A stretch of 23,280 nt of DNA from an uncultured Clostridia bacterium (lineage in GTDB: Bacteria; Bacillota_A; Clostridia; TANB77; CAG-508), in the NCBI GenBank assembly GCA_944390995.1, contig CALXSA010000019.1, positions 1 through 23,280 of the forward strand, written 5' to 3'. The translations under genes were made by a program, and so were the position numbers. Positions within the stretch are counted from its first letter, which is position 1. The number at the start of each line of letters is the position of its first letter. The notes beneath the pieces are model-generated. The model saw only the letters and a program-made list of their open reading frames with translations. It searched no databases and was not told the DNA's origin. This document shows positions 14,846 to 22,275 of the stretch, in pieces.

Positions 14846-16339
14846 CTATGTAAAGAGTTTGATTTTCTTTTTTAATGTAACCTTCCCCTCAACCTCAAAC
14901 CTAACACCACTCTCAATAACATTATCATCATAAATCTCAACGTAAAGAGTTTTGCCGTCGTTTCGGCATTGGAAGTTAATGTTTTGCAAATATATTATTT
15001 TTGTATTAAACACTTCTTTTAAAATGCTGTATGTTAGTTCAGCATTTTCAGAGAACACATCCCATATTTTAAATTCCTGCGCTTTTTTTATTATTAGTTT
15101 TATTATTCTTTGGAATTTATCTTCAAGTTTCACTACATCTTTTACACAGTTTTCTTGGTCTATTGGGAGGTATCTGTAGTACCTTATTTTGTACATCCAT
15201 TTTATAAGTTCTTGCTTTGTTTCTTCGGTTGTTTTTGTTATTTGCCTTTCCGCAATTTTCAAAAATTCCTCTGCTATTTCTAGCTTGTCCTCAATTGTTG
15301 GTTTTCCTTCTATTGAGGTTAAAAAAGTTGCTTCTTCTTCTATTATTGATTTTTGTTTTATGAATTCTTTTGGCAGAATAATTTTGTTGCAATCTTCAAT
15401 TTTTTCTAAAAGTTTTTCCCTTTCGTCAGCTAATATTCTTACCAAGTAACTCACACTGAATATTTTTTCTTTGTTTGGCAATTTTGAATTTCTTTCGTAA
15501 TATTCTTTTTTTAGTAACTCATTATCATTTAGCATCCTATCTATTTTTTCAATTTGCCTTGTGCAATCTTTTTTCTCCTGAGTCACTTGAGCAACAAATT
15601 CCTTTTTATTTTCAAACAATTTTAGTTTTTCTTGCTTGGCTTTTTTTATGTTTTCGAGTTTTTCTTTGTATTCGGAATTTTCTTCTGCCGCCAAGTATTT
15701 TTTGACAGCAAGTTTCATTACCATGTTTTTAAAGTCCTGATAGTTCTTGGAATTGATGTGCTTTTTAGCATTTAAAAGTAATGCATTTTGATATACGAAA
15801 TTATAGTCCAGGTCGTTTATTTCTTTTAAAACAATGTTCCACGACCAGCCGTTAAAGTCTCTAAGCACTTCTATCCTAGAATCCATTTTTCCTATGTTTA
15901 TTAGCTTGTTTAATGGCTCTTTTATATATTCATAAGGAACATGCTCATGGCTGTCAGTTTCATCTAGCTTGTATAGCGCAGTTAGCATTACAAGCTCATT
16001 TTGAAAACATACTATTTCCCCGTTTTCCTTATCTATTTTATATATCAAATTGTTTTGCTCTAGCTCGTCCCCTTCAGGAGTTCCCGATTTAACCAAAAAT
16101 ATTTTTATTGCCCTTTCTTTTATGATCCTTAAAATATTTTCGATATATTCCTTTTTTGTAGGAACTTCTACCTTAACTATCTCATAGTCTTTGTACGAAT
16201 TTTCTATTTTGTAGAGCATACTAAGAAGTAGATTTTTTACATCATACGAAAATAGCTTGTTTTCTAATATTTTTTCTAACTCGTTGTTATAGTCCCTTAT
16301 ATTAATATTCAATTTGGATAAAATATTGTTCTTTTCCAT
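14846..16339 (-). CDS. Protein of unknown function, helical with coiled coils
   Basis: I do not recognise this 497-residue product. It has no signal peptide or membrane segment and is very rich in Lys, Glu, Ile and Asn. Residues about 215-345 have long charged heptad-like stretches (for example KEKLENIKKAKQEKLKLFEN) that predict coiled coils. The last 50 residues (YVEIYDDNVIESGVRFEVEG and onward) look like a small beta domain. The ATG at 16339 has AAGAAGG six bases upstream and is preferred over a TTG two codons earlier. It begins 21 bases after the ftsK stop codon and is surely co-transcribed with it, which hints at a role in chromosome or division biology but does not prove one. A repeat island follows its stop codon. 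Confidence 0.8.
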   Translation of the reverse strand: MEKNNILSKLNINIRDYNNELEKILENKLFSYDVKNLLLSMLYKIENSYKDYEIVKVEVPTKKEYIENILRIIKERAIKIFLVKSGTPEGDELEQNNLIYKIDKENGEIVCFQNELVMLTALYKLDETDSHEHVPYEYIKEPLNKLINIGKMDSRIEVLRDFNGWSWNIVLKEINDLDYNFVYQNALLLNAKKHINSKNYQDFKNMVMKLAVKKYLAAEENSEYKEKLENIKKAKQEKLKLFENKKEFVAQVTQEKKDCTRQIEKIDRMLNDNELLKKEYYERNSKLPNKEKIFSVSYLVRILADEREKLLEKIEDCNKIILPKEFIKQKSIIEEEATFLTSIEGKPTIEDKLEIAEEFLKIAERQITKTTEETKQELIKWMYKIRYYRYLPIDQENCVKDVVKLEDKFQRIIKLIIKKAQEFKIWDVFSENAELTYSILKEVFNTKIIYLQNINFQCRNDGKTLYVEIYDDNVIESGVRFEVEGKVTLKKKIKLFT

Positions 16340-16360
16340 TTTCAACCTTCTTTAGTAATT

Positions 16361-18742
16361 TTATTTTTCGCCTTCTGCCGCCTCACTGCTGCTCATTTTC
16401 AATTCTTCCCATCTTTCCTTTGACATCAAAACCTCTCTAGGCTTGCTGCCCTGAAAGCCAGATATTATACCTCTTTCCTCCATTTGGTCTATTATTCTTC
16501 CTGCTCTTGCATATCCAACTTTAAACCTTCTTTGAATGAATGATGTAGACGCTTGCCCTGTTTCTACCACAACATCTATAGCTTCCATTAATAATGGGTC
16601 AGAATCGTCATCATCTGCATTGTCCAACTCTTGGTCTGTGCTATTTGCATTCTCTATTTGCTTAATAATCTCGTCATTATAAGTAGCTTCTCCATTGCCC
16701 TTGATAAAGTCAACAATTTTTTCAACTTCTTTGTCCGAAATAAACGCACCTTGAATTCTTGTAGGCTTTGGAGCTCCTGCTGGATAGAATAGCATATCTC
16801 CTTTTCCTAGAAGTTTTTCAGCTCCTGCCATATCCAAAATTGTCCTAGAGTCAACCTGAGAAGAAACCGCAAACGCAATTCTTGAAGGAATGTTGGCCTT
16901 AATTATACCTGTAATTACATCAACCGATGGTCTCTGTGTCGCAATAACCAAGTGCATTCCAGCGGCCCTCGCCATTTGCGCAAGTCTACAAATTGAGTCC
17001 TCTACATCTTTTGGCGAAACCATCATCAAGTCTGAAAGCTCATCTATAATAATAACTATTTGAGGTAGCTTGTGCCCTTCTTCTTCTATCGCCTCATTGT
17101 ATCCCTTTATATCTCTAACATTTTTGCTTGCAAACAAACTATACCTGTTGACCATTTCTTGAACAGCCCAAGCCAAAGCTCCCGCTGCCTTTTTAGGGTC
17201 TGTAACAACTGGAATTAACAAATGCGGAATTCCATTATATACAGAAAGCTCAACAACCTTTGGGTCAACCATAACAAGTTTTACCTCGCTTGGCTTTGCC
17301 TTGTAAATGATGCTTGCAATCATTGTATTAATGCACACAGACTTACCAGAGCCAGTTGCACCAGCAATTAGCACGTGTGGCATTTTCGCAATATCTGTAA
17401 CAACCTCATTTCCGGCAACATCTTTACCAAGTGCAAATGCAAGTTTTGATTTATGCTCTTTAAATTTGTCGCAATCTATTATATCCCTTAAAGCAACAAC
17501 TTCATTCTCCTTGTTTGGAACTTCAATTCCAACAGCCTGCTTACCTGGTATAGGAGCCTCAATTCTTATTGTCTCGGCCGCTAGGTTAAGTGCAATATCA
17601 TCCGCTAAATTAGCTATTTTGCTAACTCTAACTCCCTCTGCCGGTTTTAGCTCGTACCTAGTTATAGCAGGGCCTACAGAAACATTCTCCACCTTTGCAG
17701 AAACACCAAAGCTGTATAACGTTTTTTGCAATCTTGTTGCCGTATCCGCAACTGCCTTTTTTCCACCTTTAATACCCTTTTTGTCTCCCTCTGCCAAAAG
17801 CTGAATTGGTGGAAACTCATAATGCTCGTCCTCAACAGTTATTGTATGCTCTAATTGCAATACTTGTTTTACTTTTTCCTCTTTAGTCTCTTGCTCCTCT
17901 TTAAACAAGTTTGCCTCAATCTCATTAGGGTTGGCCTTCTCTTTTTTACCCATATTTATTGGAATTATGTCATCATCTTTATGAGAATACTTCTTCAATT
18001 TTTTATCTTTTTGAGGTTCTTCCTCATTCAAATTTATAGTTAATTGCTCGGCTAGCTGCTCAGCCTCTCTCCTCTGCTCCTCTTTTTCTCTCAATCTACG
18101 CTCTTTTTTAGTCTCTTTTCTCTCTTTTGGCGTCTCCTCTATCACCGCTGCCGCCTTCTCCTCTGCTCTCTCCATTCTTCGGTCTTCTCTGCTTTCCCTT
18201 CTTGCCTCTACAAACTCAGCAATCATCTCAGCAGGTTTTATTCCAAACATAAACACAAGAAGTATTGCAGCAACACCAATGCACAATATAACTGTTCCAA
18301 TTTCTCCTAAAAGCCCTATCAAAGCATAGGCTATTGCAGTACCTATAGCACCACCACCATTGTTCACTTCTCCTAATTCGTAACCCTTTTGCACCGCCTC
18401 TGAAAATTCGCTGTTTATATTAATGTTGCTATTTGAAAACTGAAAAACACTAAGCATTGTTGCAATGCATATTAAGAAGATTCCATACTGCACAAGTTTT
18501 GAAATAAGGTAATCTTTGTCCTCAGTTGTCATATAGATTGCAATCAAAAATGTACCAATTGGAATAATATATTTTATAGCGCCCATTACGCCACCAAGTA
18601 TTGGGCTTAAATGCTCGCCAATATATCCAGATTTTGTATATATTAAAATTGCTAGTAGTATGCTTATTAAAAGCATGAAAACCACTGCCACGTTTATATC
18701 TAGCTTGTTTTGCTTTTTTGTTCTTCTCCCTCTTTTAGCCAA
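16361..18742 (-). CDS. ftsK: DNA translocase FtsK/SpoIIIE
   Basis: FtsK/SpoIIIE is a septal hexameric motor that pumps chromosomal DNA, directed by oriented DNA motifs. The chosen start is TTG at 18742, giving 793 residues beginning (M)[12 protein letters not shown]. It has GGGGG eight bases upstream, and a promoter at 18786-18813 excludes the ATG at 18817. Four membrane helices lie within the first 170 residues, followed by a charged Glu/Arg/Lys linker (about 180-310). The alpha and beta motor domains carry Walker A GATGSGKS (461-468) and Walker [13 protein letters not shown]. The C-terminal gamma winged helix ([20 protein letters not shown]) is complete. Whether it acts in vegetative division, sporulation or both cannot be told from sequence. 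Confidence 0.97.
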   Translation of the reverse strand: MAKRGRRTKKQNKLDINVAVVFMLLISILLAILIYTKSGYIGEHLSPILGGVMGAIKYIIPIGTFLIAIYMTTEDKDYLISKLVQYGIFLICIATMLSVFQFSNSNININSEFSEAVQKGYELGEVNNGGGAIGTAIAYALIGLLGEIGTVILCIGVAAILLVFMFGIKPAEMIAEFVEARRESREDRRMERAEEKAAAVIEETPKERKETKKERRLREKEEQRREAEQLAEQLTINLNEEEPQKDKKLKKYSHKDDDIIPINMGKKEKANPNEIEANLFKEEQETKEEKVKQVLQLEHTITVEDEHYEFPPIQLLAEGDKKGIKGGKKAVADTATRLQKTLYSFGVSAKVENVSVGPAITRYELKPAEGVRVSKIANLADDIALNLAAETIRIEAPIPGKQAVGIEVPNKENEVVALRDIIDCDKFKEHKSKLAFALGKDVAGNEVVTDIAKMPHVLIAGATGSGKSVCINTMIASIIYKAKPSEVKLVMVDPKVVELSVYNGIPHLLIPVVTDPKKAAGALAWAVQEMVNRYSLFASKNVRDIKGYNEAIEEEGHKLPQIVIIIDELSDLMMVSPKDVEDSICRLAQMARAAGMHLVIATQRPSVDVITGIIKANIPSRIAFAVSSQVDSRTILDMAGAEKLLGKGDMLFYPAGAPKPTRIQGAFISDKEVEKIVDFIKGNGEATYNDEIIKQIENANSTDQELDNADDDDSDPLLMEAIDVVVETGQASTSFIQRRFKVGYARAGRIIDQMEERGIISGFQGSKPREVLMSKERWEELKMSSSEAAEGEK

Positions 18743-18785
18743 GGTTTTTTCCCCCTTTTGCCGTAAACATTTTTTCACCTTTTGT

Positions 18786-18813
18786 ATTATATCACAAGCT
18801 GTTAGAAAAGCAA
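18786..18813 (-). promoter_or_regulatory. Sigma-A promoter of ftsK with extended -10
   Basis: On the minus strand TTGCTT (18813-18808) and TATAAT (18791-18786) are 16 bases apart, and TGA directly precedes the -10 as an extended element. Transcription should start near 18779, about 37 bases before the TTG start codon. Confidence 0.75.
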
Positions 18814-18873
18814 ACATTATTTTTTAAAATGTACAAATTTTTGTTACAGGATCCGCAGTCCTCTTTACAGCAC

Positions 18874-18920
18874 AAGCACAGTTATCCACATTCTTTTAAA
18901 AAATGTGGATAACTGTGCTT
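18874..18920. promoter_or_regulatory. Perfect 19-bp palindrome containing two inverted DnaA boxes
   Basis: Arms 18874-18892 and 18902-18920 are perfectly complementary around a 9-base AT-rich loop. Each arm contains the exact DnaA-box consensus TTATCCACA (18882-18890 on plus, 18904-18912 on minus). It lies about 60 bp upstream of the ftsK -35 box and just after the 18942 gene. The T-run follows it only on the plus strand, so it does not fit a terminator for the leftward gene. Confidence 0.6.
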
Positions 18921-18941
18921 CTTTTTCCTTGTTTTCTGCTT

Positions 18942-19379
18942 TTATTTTAACTCTTTTCTATTATTTTTTATAACTTTTAGTGCATCTTCCAATGCAACTT
19001 CAATTCCAGCCAAAACACCGTCTGCATACTCCTCTGTGCCGCTCTTTATTTCTCTAGACATCTCATTTGCAGTCTCAATTATTTCTACCTTTTTCTCATA
19101 TGCTTTTTTGGTAATCTCATGCTCATCAATCATAGAAATAATTCTATTTTCAGCCTCTTTTATAATTTCGTCTGCCTCGTTTTGCGCCTCAACCAATATT
19201 CTTTGTCTTTCTTCCTTTATCCATTTTGCCTGTTTTAACTCATCAGGCAATTTCAAACGTATTTCCTTTACAATGTCTAATATATCCTCTTTATTTACTA
19301 TGCATTTACTAGAAAAAGGTACGCTCCTGCTTTTGTCTAGCATATCCTCTAACGCCTCTAATAATGTAAATATTTCCAT
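18942..19379 (-). CDS. Small coiled-coil protein, ATP synthase subunit b-like/DivIVA-like
   Basis: The 145-residue soluble protein begins with a short ordered segment (MEIFTLLEALEDMLDKSRSV), then DILDIVKEIRLKLPDELKQA, and is then one long charged helix (about 55-115: KEERQRILVEAQNEADEIIK and onward). Proteins of this shape are common next to rsmD in Clostridia and are often named after ATP-synthase b-type subunits only because of the coiled coil; I know no established function. Its start has AAAGGAG upstream and lies four bases after the rsmD stop codon, so the two are translationally close. It could be a division or membrane-associated scaffold, which is inference from shape. Confidence 0.75.
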   Translation of the reverse strand: MEIFTLLEALEDMLDKSRSVPFSSKCIVNKEDILDIVKEIRLKLPDELKQAKWIKEERQRILVEAQNEADEIIKEAENRIISMIDEHEITKKAYEKKVEIIETANEMSREIKSGTEEYADGVLAGIEVALEDALKVIKNNRKELK

Positions 19380-19383
19380 AATC

Positions 19384-19944
19384 TTACTCCTTTCGATTTA
19401 AGAATATCAGCCAGGCTCTCCCATATTTTCTTAAATCATTTACTGTTACTTGTATTTGTTCTAATTCTTTTATATCTCTATCTTTTTCATCAGTTTCTAC
19501 AATTATTGTTCCATCTTGGTTTAATAAATCAAATTCCATAACCTTCGCAACTGCTTTTGTTGCAATGTCATCCCTGTATGGTGCATCAATGTATATGAAA
19601 TCAAATTTAAGCATTTGGCTGCTTAGCTTTTTTAAGGCAATATTATAATCGCATTCAAAAACTTCTGATTTATTAACGAACTTTGTCTTTTCGAGGTTCT
19701 TTTTAAGAAACAAAGCTGCCTCGTGCGAGTGCTCACAAAAATACGCTTTTTTTGCCCCTCTACTTATAAATTCTATTCCAATCGCTCCACTACCAGCAAA
19801 CAAATCTAGAACCACAGAGTCCTGTATGTTATTTTGCAAAATGTTAAAAAGAGACTCCTTAACCCTATCTAATGTTGGCCTGGTATTGCTACTTTCAATA
19901 GAACTAAGTTTTGTTCCTCTGGCACTTCCACTAATAACTCTCAT
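19384..19944 (-). CDS. rsmD: 16S rRNA (guanine(966)-N(2))-methyltransferase RsmD
   Basis: RsmD methylates G966 of 16S rRNA in the 30S subunit, using S-adenosylmethionine. The 186-residue product has the family N-terminus (MRVISGSARGTKL), the conserved RPTLDRVKESLFNIL (22-36), the SAM-binding motif VVLDLFAGSGAIGIEF (44-59) and a catalytic loop FIYIDAPYRDD (116-126). The loop is usually DPPY/DPPF in this family; here the first Pro is Ala, a mild oddity. The start is supported by AAGAGGT and a promoter at 19972-19999. coaD often follows rsmD in Firmicutes but is not here; a coiled-coil gene follows instead. Confidence 0.93.
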   Translation of the reverse strand: MRVISGSARGTKLSSIESSNTRPTLDRVKESLFNILQNNIQDSVVLDLFAGSGAIGIEFISRGAKKAYFCEHSHEAALFLKKNLEKTKFVNKSEVFECDYNIALKKLSSQMLKFDFIYIDAPYRDDIATKAVAKVMEFDLLNQDGTIIVETDEKDRDIKELEQIQVTVNDLRKYGRAWLIFLNRKE

Positions 19945-19971
19945 AAAAATACCTCTTATTCGCTTACATAT

Positions 19972-19999
19972 ATTTTAATCAATATTTCAAATATGTCAA
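19972..19999 (-). promoter_or_regulatory. Sigma-A promoter of rsmD
   Basis: On the minus strand a consensus TTGACA (19999-19994) and TAAAAT (19977-19972) are 16 bases apart. The -10 is about 28 bases before the ATG. Confidence 0.7.
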
Positions 20000-20182
20000 T
20001 AAAAATTACATAATTGTAATATATATTTAATATTTCTGTAACACTGTTATATTTTTGTAATATTTCTTTAATCATATGTGCAACTATTATACATTAGTTA
20101 ATGCGTGCTTATTTAGTATGCAAATCTTATTACATGAAATATTATATAATATTTTGTGGCAATTGTAAAGGGTCGTGTGAAC
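20000..20182. other. AT-rich region upstream of the rsmD promoter
   Basis: No gene is seen here. TTTCTGTAACA at 20033-20043 and TGTAATATTTCT at 20055-20066 resemble the TGTAACATTTC repeats upstream of the cpaB promoter. The remainder is AT-rich and without clear structure. Confidence 0.4.
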
Positions 20183-20203
20183 TTGCAAAGTAGGGACACG
20201 TCT
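20183..20203. repeat. Dispersed GGGACACGTC repeat
   Basis: These 21 bases (starting TTGCAAAGTAGGGACACG) are the exact reverse complement of 4266-4286. They are followed by shorter echoes (CTTGCAAAAACTTGCAAAC and GGAACATGTCTTTCGG), as if a decayed second unit were present. Confidence 0.65.
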
Positions 20204-20304
20204 TTTCTTGCAAAAACTTGCAAACTTGGAACATGTCTTTCGGAATTTTTCTACCTTATAATTTCGGGGTTAAAATTAAAAATTAAGTTTTTTTCAAAAA
20301 AGTG

Positions 20305-20334
20305 TTTACATTTTATGGAAAGCTGTGTTATAAT
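20305..20334 (+). promoter_or_regulatory. Promoter of the plus-strand structured RNA
   Basis: TTTACA (20305-20310) and TATAAT (20329-20334) are 18 bases apart, and TGT directly before the -10 is an extended element. Just downstream, GTATTCAC (20339-20346) and GTGAAATAC (20351-20359) form a small inverted repeat. Confidence 0.65.
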
Positions 20335-20340
20335 ATATGT

Positions 20341-20646
20341 ATTCACGTAAGTGAAATACACATGAAGGAGTGACTTATATATGGTCAACTCAACTAAGGA
20401 GGTAGCATAAAAGAAAAAAAGACTTTACTATGAGTCCTTCAATTGTAGGCACAGACAGATATAATATTACGGCTTGTTCCTTTGGATACCTCTTCGGGAT
20501 GACGACACACCTTACGAATAACACTCTCTAACCCTCTCGCGATTGGTTCATATAGCCTACAATTGATATTCTTTTTACATACTCCTCCTCCTGAATTACA
20601 GGTTTTTCCTGTAATTCACTCCCACCGATAGGGTGGGAGTTTTTTT
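20341..20646 (+). ncRNA. Structured non-coding RNA, possibly raiA-type
   Basis: A promoter, long-range helices and a terminator define a transcript of about 300 bases with no convincing protein frame. TCAATTGTAGGC (20439-20450) pairs perfectly with GCCTACAATTGA (20555-20566). Outside that helix, 20397-20415 (AGGAGGTAGCATAAAAGAA) can pair with 20569-20589 (TTCTTTTTACAT then ACTCCTCCT) with small bulges. About 104 bases are enclosed (including TACCTCTTCGGGATGACGAC). The compact closed shape of about 190 bases resembles the clostridial raiA RNA, but this name is from memory of its architecture and is not proven. It is not tmRNA, SRP RNA or RNase P by any motif I can see. A 9-codon frame (20381-20410, MVNSTKEVA) with AAGGAG upstream overlaps its 5' end. 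It is convergent with rplS. Confidence 0.65.
20592..20646 (+). terminator. Double hairpin and Rho-independent terminator of the RNA
   Basis: The first hairpin is TGAATTACAGG/CCTGTAATTCA (20592-20602, 20608-20618) with a T5 loop. The second is ACTCCCACC/GGTGGGAGT (20618-20626, 20632-20640), directly followed by six T's. The GC-rich second stem with its T-run is a textbook intrinsic terminator on the plus strand. Confidence 0.85.
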
Positions 20647-20713
20647 GTTCTCTTGCAAAAGCTATTGAGTTGGAGACAAACCTTGTTTGCCATTCACTTG
20701 GAGCAGTTAGATG

Positions 20714-20805
20714 TGTCCCCAAAGCGAAAAAAATTTCGCTGTGAGACCTGTCCCCAAAACGAAAAAAATTTCGTTCTGAGACCTGTCCCCAAAACGAAAT
20801 TTTTG
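20714..20805. repeat. 35-bp tandem repeat (TGTCCCC family), 2.5 copies
   Basis: TGTCCCCAAA(A/G)CGAAAAA units start at 20714, 20749 and 20784, a period of 35 bases, each with a CGAAA...TTTCG palindrome and ending TGAGACC. The array follows the rplS stop codon on the minus strand and meets the tail of the plus-strand RNA locus. CGTTTTGGGGACAGGTCTCA is shared exactly with 9299-9318. Confidence 0.8.
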
Positions 20806-20807
20806 TT

Positions 20808-21389
20808 TTATTTATCCTCTTTTACAGGCTCCTCTTTTACTGTCTCTACTGGTTCTTCTTTTACTGTGTCAACAGTTTCTACTACTTCAGGAGTTTCTGT
20901 CTCGATAGCTGGCGCCTCCTCTGGAGCTGCTGCTACGTCTGCCTCAGCAGCTGATGTTGCAACTTCCTCTACTGCATTTTCCTCTACCGGAGCTTCTTCT
21001 GGCATGTCGTCAGCTTTGATAACAATTTCCTTGTTTTCAATTCTTGCTCCTGTATCTTCTTTAGTCTTAGCAGCCTTACCTATTCTGTCTCTTAGGTAGT
21101 ACAATTTAGCACGTCTAGCTTTACCAACTCTAACTACCTCTACTTTCTCTACCATTGGCGAATGTACTAGGAATGTTTTTTCAACACCAACACCATAAGC
21201 TATTTTTCTTACAGTAAATGTTGCGTTTAGTCCACCACCTTGTTTTTTAATTATAATTCCTTCAAATACTTGGATTCTCTCTCTATTTCCTTCCTTAATT
21301 CTTTGGTGTACTCTTACAGTATTACCAATCTTAAGTTCTGGTATCTTATTTTTCAATTGTTCATGTTCTATTGATTTTATGATATCCAT
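20808..21389 (-). CDS. rplS: Ribosomal protein L19 with long acidic C-terminal extension
   Basis: L19 is a 50S protein at the subunit interface. The start at 21389 has AGGAGG seven bases upstream and gives the normal N-terminus ([20 protein letters not shown]); an upstream GTG at 21470 lies inside trmD and is not used. Residues 1-115 are a complete L19 with GDTVRVH-like ([13 protein letters not shown]), [10 protein letters not shown], and [16 protein letters not shown] ([18 protein letters not shown]) motifs. L19 is usually 113-120 residues; here about 75 more follow, rich in Glu, Ala, Val and Pro, with a repeated VKEEPVE at the end. This tail has no known L19 role and is probably disordered. 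The gene is last in the rpsP operon. A 35-bp repeat array follows it. Confidence 0.95.
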   Translation of the reverse strand: MDIIKSIEHEQLKNKIPELKIGNTVRVHQRIKEGNRERIQVFEGIIIKKQGGGLNATFTVRKIAYGVGVEKTFLVHSPMVEKVEVVRVGKARRAKLYYLRDRIGKAAKTKEDTGARIENKEIVIKADDMPEEAPVEENAVEEVATSAAEADVAAAPEEAPAIETETPEVVETVDTVKEEPVETVKEEPVKEDK

Positions 21390-21431
21390 TATGATATCCT
21401 CCTTTCCTATTTTTTTATTAACTCTTTTCTT

Positions 21432-21445
21432 GAGGTTCTCACCTC
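21432..21445 (-). promoter_or_regulatory. Small GNRA hairpin before rplS, possible L19 leader
   Basis: On the minus strand GAGGT-GAGA-ACCTC forms a 5-bp hairpin with a GNRA tetraloop, between the trmD stop codon region and the rplS ribosome binding site. Low-GC Gram-positives are known to have an L19 autoregulatory leader at this place, but the match is not testable by eye. Confidence 0.25.
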
Positions 21446-21459
21446 TCGCGTCCCACAAC

Positions 21460-22128
21460 TCACTTCTCACGAAGTAAATCTGGTCTTTTTATTTTTGTAA
21501 TTTCAAGAGATTGTTCATCTCTCCATTTTTTTATATTTCCGTGGTGTCCAGAAAGTAATACTTCCGGAACCCTTTTCCCTCTAAACACTTCTGGTCTAGT
21601 ATACTGAGGATACTCCAATCTGTTGTTTGAAAATGATTCCTCCTGTGTAGATTCTTCATTCAAAACACCTTTTACATATCTACTAACTGCGTCTATAAGC
21701 ACCATTGCTGGTAACTCTCCGCCTGTTAATACATAATCTCCTATAGAAATTTCCTCATCAACTATCTCGTCTAGAACTCTTTGGTCTATTCCCTCATAAT
21801 GTCCACATAGTAGAATAAGAGATTCTTCTTTTGACAATTCTTGTACTTTCTCCTGGTTTAGCACTTTTCCTTGCGGCGACATATATATAACTTTGGCATT
21901 TTTATTTTGTATCGAGCTGTAAGCATCATATACAACATCTGGCATCATTACCATTCCTGCACCTCCGCCATATGGTGTGTCGTCCACCTTTTTGTGTTTA
22001 TCCTTAGAAAAGTCTCTAATATTTATTAAATTAATTTCTATTAGTCCTTTTTCTCGTGCTTTACCTATAATGCTTTCCTCTAATGAGCTAAACATCTCCG
22101 GAAAAAGCGTAAGTACGTCAAATTTCAT
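21460..22128 (-). CDS. trmD: tRNA (guanine(37)-N1)-methyltransferase TrmD
   Basis: TrmD methylates G37 of tRNAs, next to the anticodon, and prevents +1 frameshifting. The start at 22128 ([13 protein letters not shown]) has GGAGG four bases upstream; an earlier GTG is less likely. The trefoil-knot SAM site is intact: [13 protein letters not shown] (about 50-62), YMSPQGK (82-88), [13 protein letters not shown] (about 104-116) and [11 protein letters not shown] (about 127-137). At 222 residues it is slightly shorter than most homologues (about 240-255), mainly in the C-terminal helical domain. It sits between rimM and rplS in the classic order. The rimM-trmD gap is 147 bases and holds a palindromic repeat. 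Confidence 0.97.
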   Translation of the reverse strand: MKFDVLTLFPEMFSSLEESIIGKAREKGLIEINLINIRDFSKDKHKKVDDTPYGGGAGMVMMPDVVYDAYSSIQNKNAKVIYMSPQGKVLNQEKVQELSKEESLILLCGHYEGIDQRVLDEIVDEEISIGDYVLTGGELPAMVLIDAVSRYVKGVLNEESTQEESFSNNRLEYPQYTRPEVFRGKRVPEVLLSGHHGNIKKWRDEQSLEITKIKRPDLLREK

Positions 22129-22187
22129 CTTTCCTCCATTTTTAGTAGCTACCACTACGTTTAAAAAAGAAACGAGTATTGCTAGGC

Positions 22188-22275
22188 AAAATTTAGCAAA
22201 AACACCGGAGGCGTGCTTTGTGCACGTCGAGGATTTTTTGTCTAAATTTTAACAACGCAAGACGAAGTTTATTTT
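22188..22275. repeat. Palindromic repeat between rimM and trmD
   Basis: AAAATTTAG (22188-22196) pairs with CTAAATTTT (22242-22250), and near the tip CGTGC (22212-22216) pairs with GCACG (22222-22226) around TTTGT. The flank next to rimM reads, on the minus strand, GTTTAAAAAATAAACTTC then TTGCGTTGTTAAAATTT, echoing the 3'-end motif after radA and the GH15 gene. Confidence 0.6.

Noticed and set aside
18743..18817. Upstream ATG at 18817 as the start of ftsK
   Set aside because: It overlaps the -35 region of a good promoter (18786-18813) and would lie upstream of the transcription start. The TTG at 18742 has GGGGG at the right distance and gives the usual FtsK N-terminus.
18874..18920. Replication origin suggested by DnaA boxes
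   Set aside because: There are only two boxes, no box cluster or DNA-unwinding element, and no dnaA, dnaN or other origin-linked genes nearby.
18874..18920. Ordinary terminator of the 18942 gene
   Set aside because: On the minus strand the stem is followed by GTGCTGTAAAG with no T-run; the T-run is on the plus side, where no gene reads into it.
20430..20531. 33-codon frame (MSPSIVGTDRYN...) inside the structured RNA
   Set aside because: It has no Shine-Dalgarno sequence and crosses one strand of the perfect 12-bp helix. RNA structure explains the sequence better.
21390..21470. Extended L19 start at the GTG at 21470
   Set aside because: It overlaps trmD, has no ribosome binding site, and the ATG at 21389 has AGGAGG and gives the family N-terminus.
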